The notes under the pieces were generated by a model. The model searched no databases and had not been told where the DNA came from. It saw only the letters and a list, made by a program, of their open reading frames with translations. Position numbers and translations under genes: made by a program. Positions 33,021 through 33,221 of a stretch of DNA of 33,221 nt are shown piece by piece. Every line of letters starts with the position of its first letter. Positions within the stretch are counted from its first letter, which is position 1. Source of the DNA: Tannerella sp. (GTDB lineage Bacteria; Bacteroidota; Bacteroidia; Bacteroidales; Tannerellaceae); the NCBI GenBank assembly GCA_031278765.1, contig JAITJX010000159.1:1-33221 (forward strand). The letters are read 5' to 3'.

Positions 33021-33221
33021 AATTAATGATTCAAGATTCAAGATTTAAGATTTAAGATTTAAGATTCAAGATTCAAGATTCAAGATTCAAGATTTAAGAT
33101 TTAAGATTTCACCCATATCTCAATCAAGTGTCGTCCCTGCGGGACTTTTTGACTCTTAGCTCCTTTTTTTCCGTAAGCTGAAGCATACGGTTAATAAAGT
33201 GTCGTCCCTGCGGGACTTTTT
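32901..33221. repeat. 51-bp perfect inverted repeat, truncated by the window end
   Basis: 32901-32951 is exactly the reverse complement of 33171-33221. Each arm contains the hairpin AGTCCCGCAGGGAC and the pair CCGTATGCTTCAGCTTACGG, itself near-palindromic. A third, partial copy (24 bp) lies at 33127-33150, direct to the right arm. The 219-bp centre holds the second dispersed-repeat copy and the second heptamer tract (33028-33109). No ORF of note is inside. Confidence 0.85.

Noticed and set aside
32743-33109. Possible CRISPR array
   Set aside because: The units are 7 bp in direct tandem with no spacers; the longer repeats occur only two or three times and are unevenly spaced; no cas genes are present.

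Overview
The window looks like a chromosomal segment from a Bacteroidota bacterium, probably Bacteroidales. The evidence is the promoters (several matches to the Bacteroidetes -7 element TAnnTTTG, once with a TTTG -33 box 19 bp upstream), the scarcity of Shine-Dalgarno sequences, the lipoproteins, and housekeeping proteins of Bacteroidales character (LpxK, ThiL, SppA, class II aldolase). No tRNA or rRNA gene was seen.

Layout. (a) 1-300: dispersed repeats and a 21-bp minisatellite. (b) 307-3850: a plus-strand accessory block holding a JAB/JAMM protease-like protein, a DUF4407 membrane protein, a small lipoprotein, and an unknown helical protein behind a duplicated promoter-leader, followed by a decayed third copy. 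(c) 3857-16250: a compact minus-strand operon, visibly AT-richer than the housekeeping end: methyltransferase, large soluble hybrid histidine kinase, 248-aa protein, double-receiver protein fused to a rearranged asparaginase, GatC, GatA, and a GatB-AspRS fusion. (d) 16265-24240: more minus-strand accessory genes: an IS remnant joined to the end of a permease-ATPase ABC gene, its substrate-binding lipoprotein, two double-receiver response regulators, a truncated AlbA_2 gene and a WG-repeat protein. (e) 24421-32731: housekeeping genes rlmD and mltF-like on plus; a small ORF, thiL, lpxK, sppA and fba on minus. (f) 32740-33221: heptamer repeats, direct repeats and a 51-bp perfect inverted repeat, from the same dispersed family seen at the left end.

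The most interesting part is (c) plus (d). Three proteins (at 8849, 19198 and 22321) share an N-terminal receiver-like domain with Glu at the phospho-acceptor position, followed by a receiver with apparently intact active-site residues. A large kinase with no evident membrane segment, also ending in receiver-like domains, lies in the same operon as one of them. That one carries an asparaginase whose N-terminal-domain halves appear in swapped order: the HGTDT half precedes the TGGTIA half. Directly downstream are a full GatCAB amidotransferase and a full-length AspRS fused in frame to GatB, which together could make Asn-tRNA from Asp without free asparagine. My reading, which is inference, is a phospho-signalling system controlling an asparagine-hydrolysing effector, paired with an asparagine-independent route to Asn-tRNA. 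The kinase / receiver / receiver-effector logic resembles defensive two-component (Detocs-type) systems, but an asparagine-sensing metabolic circuit is equally open.
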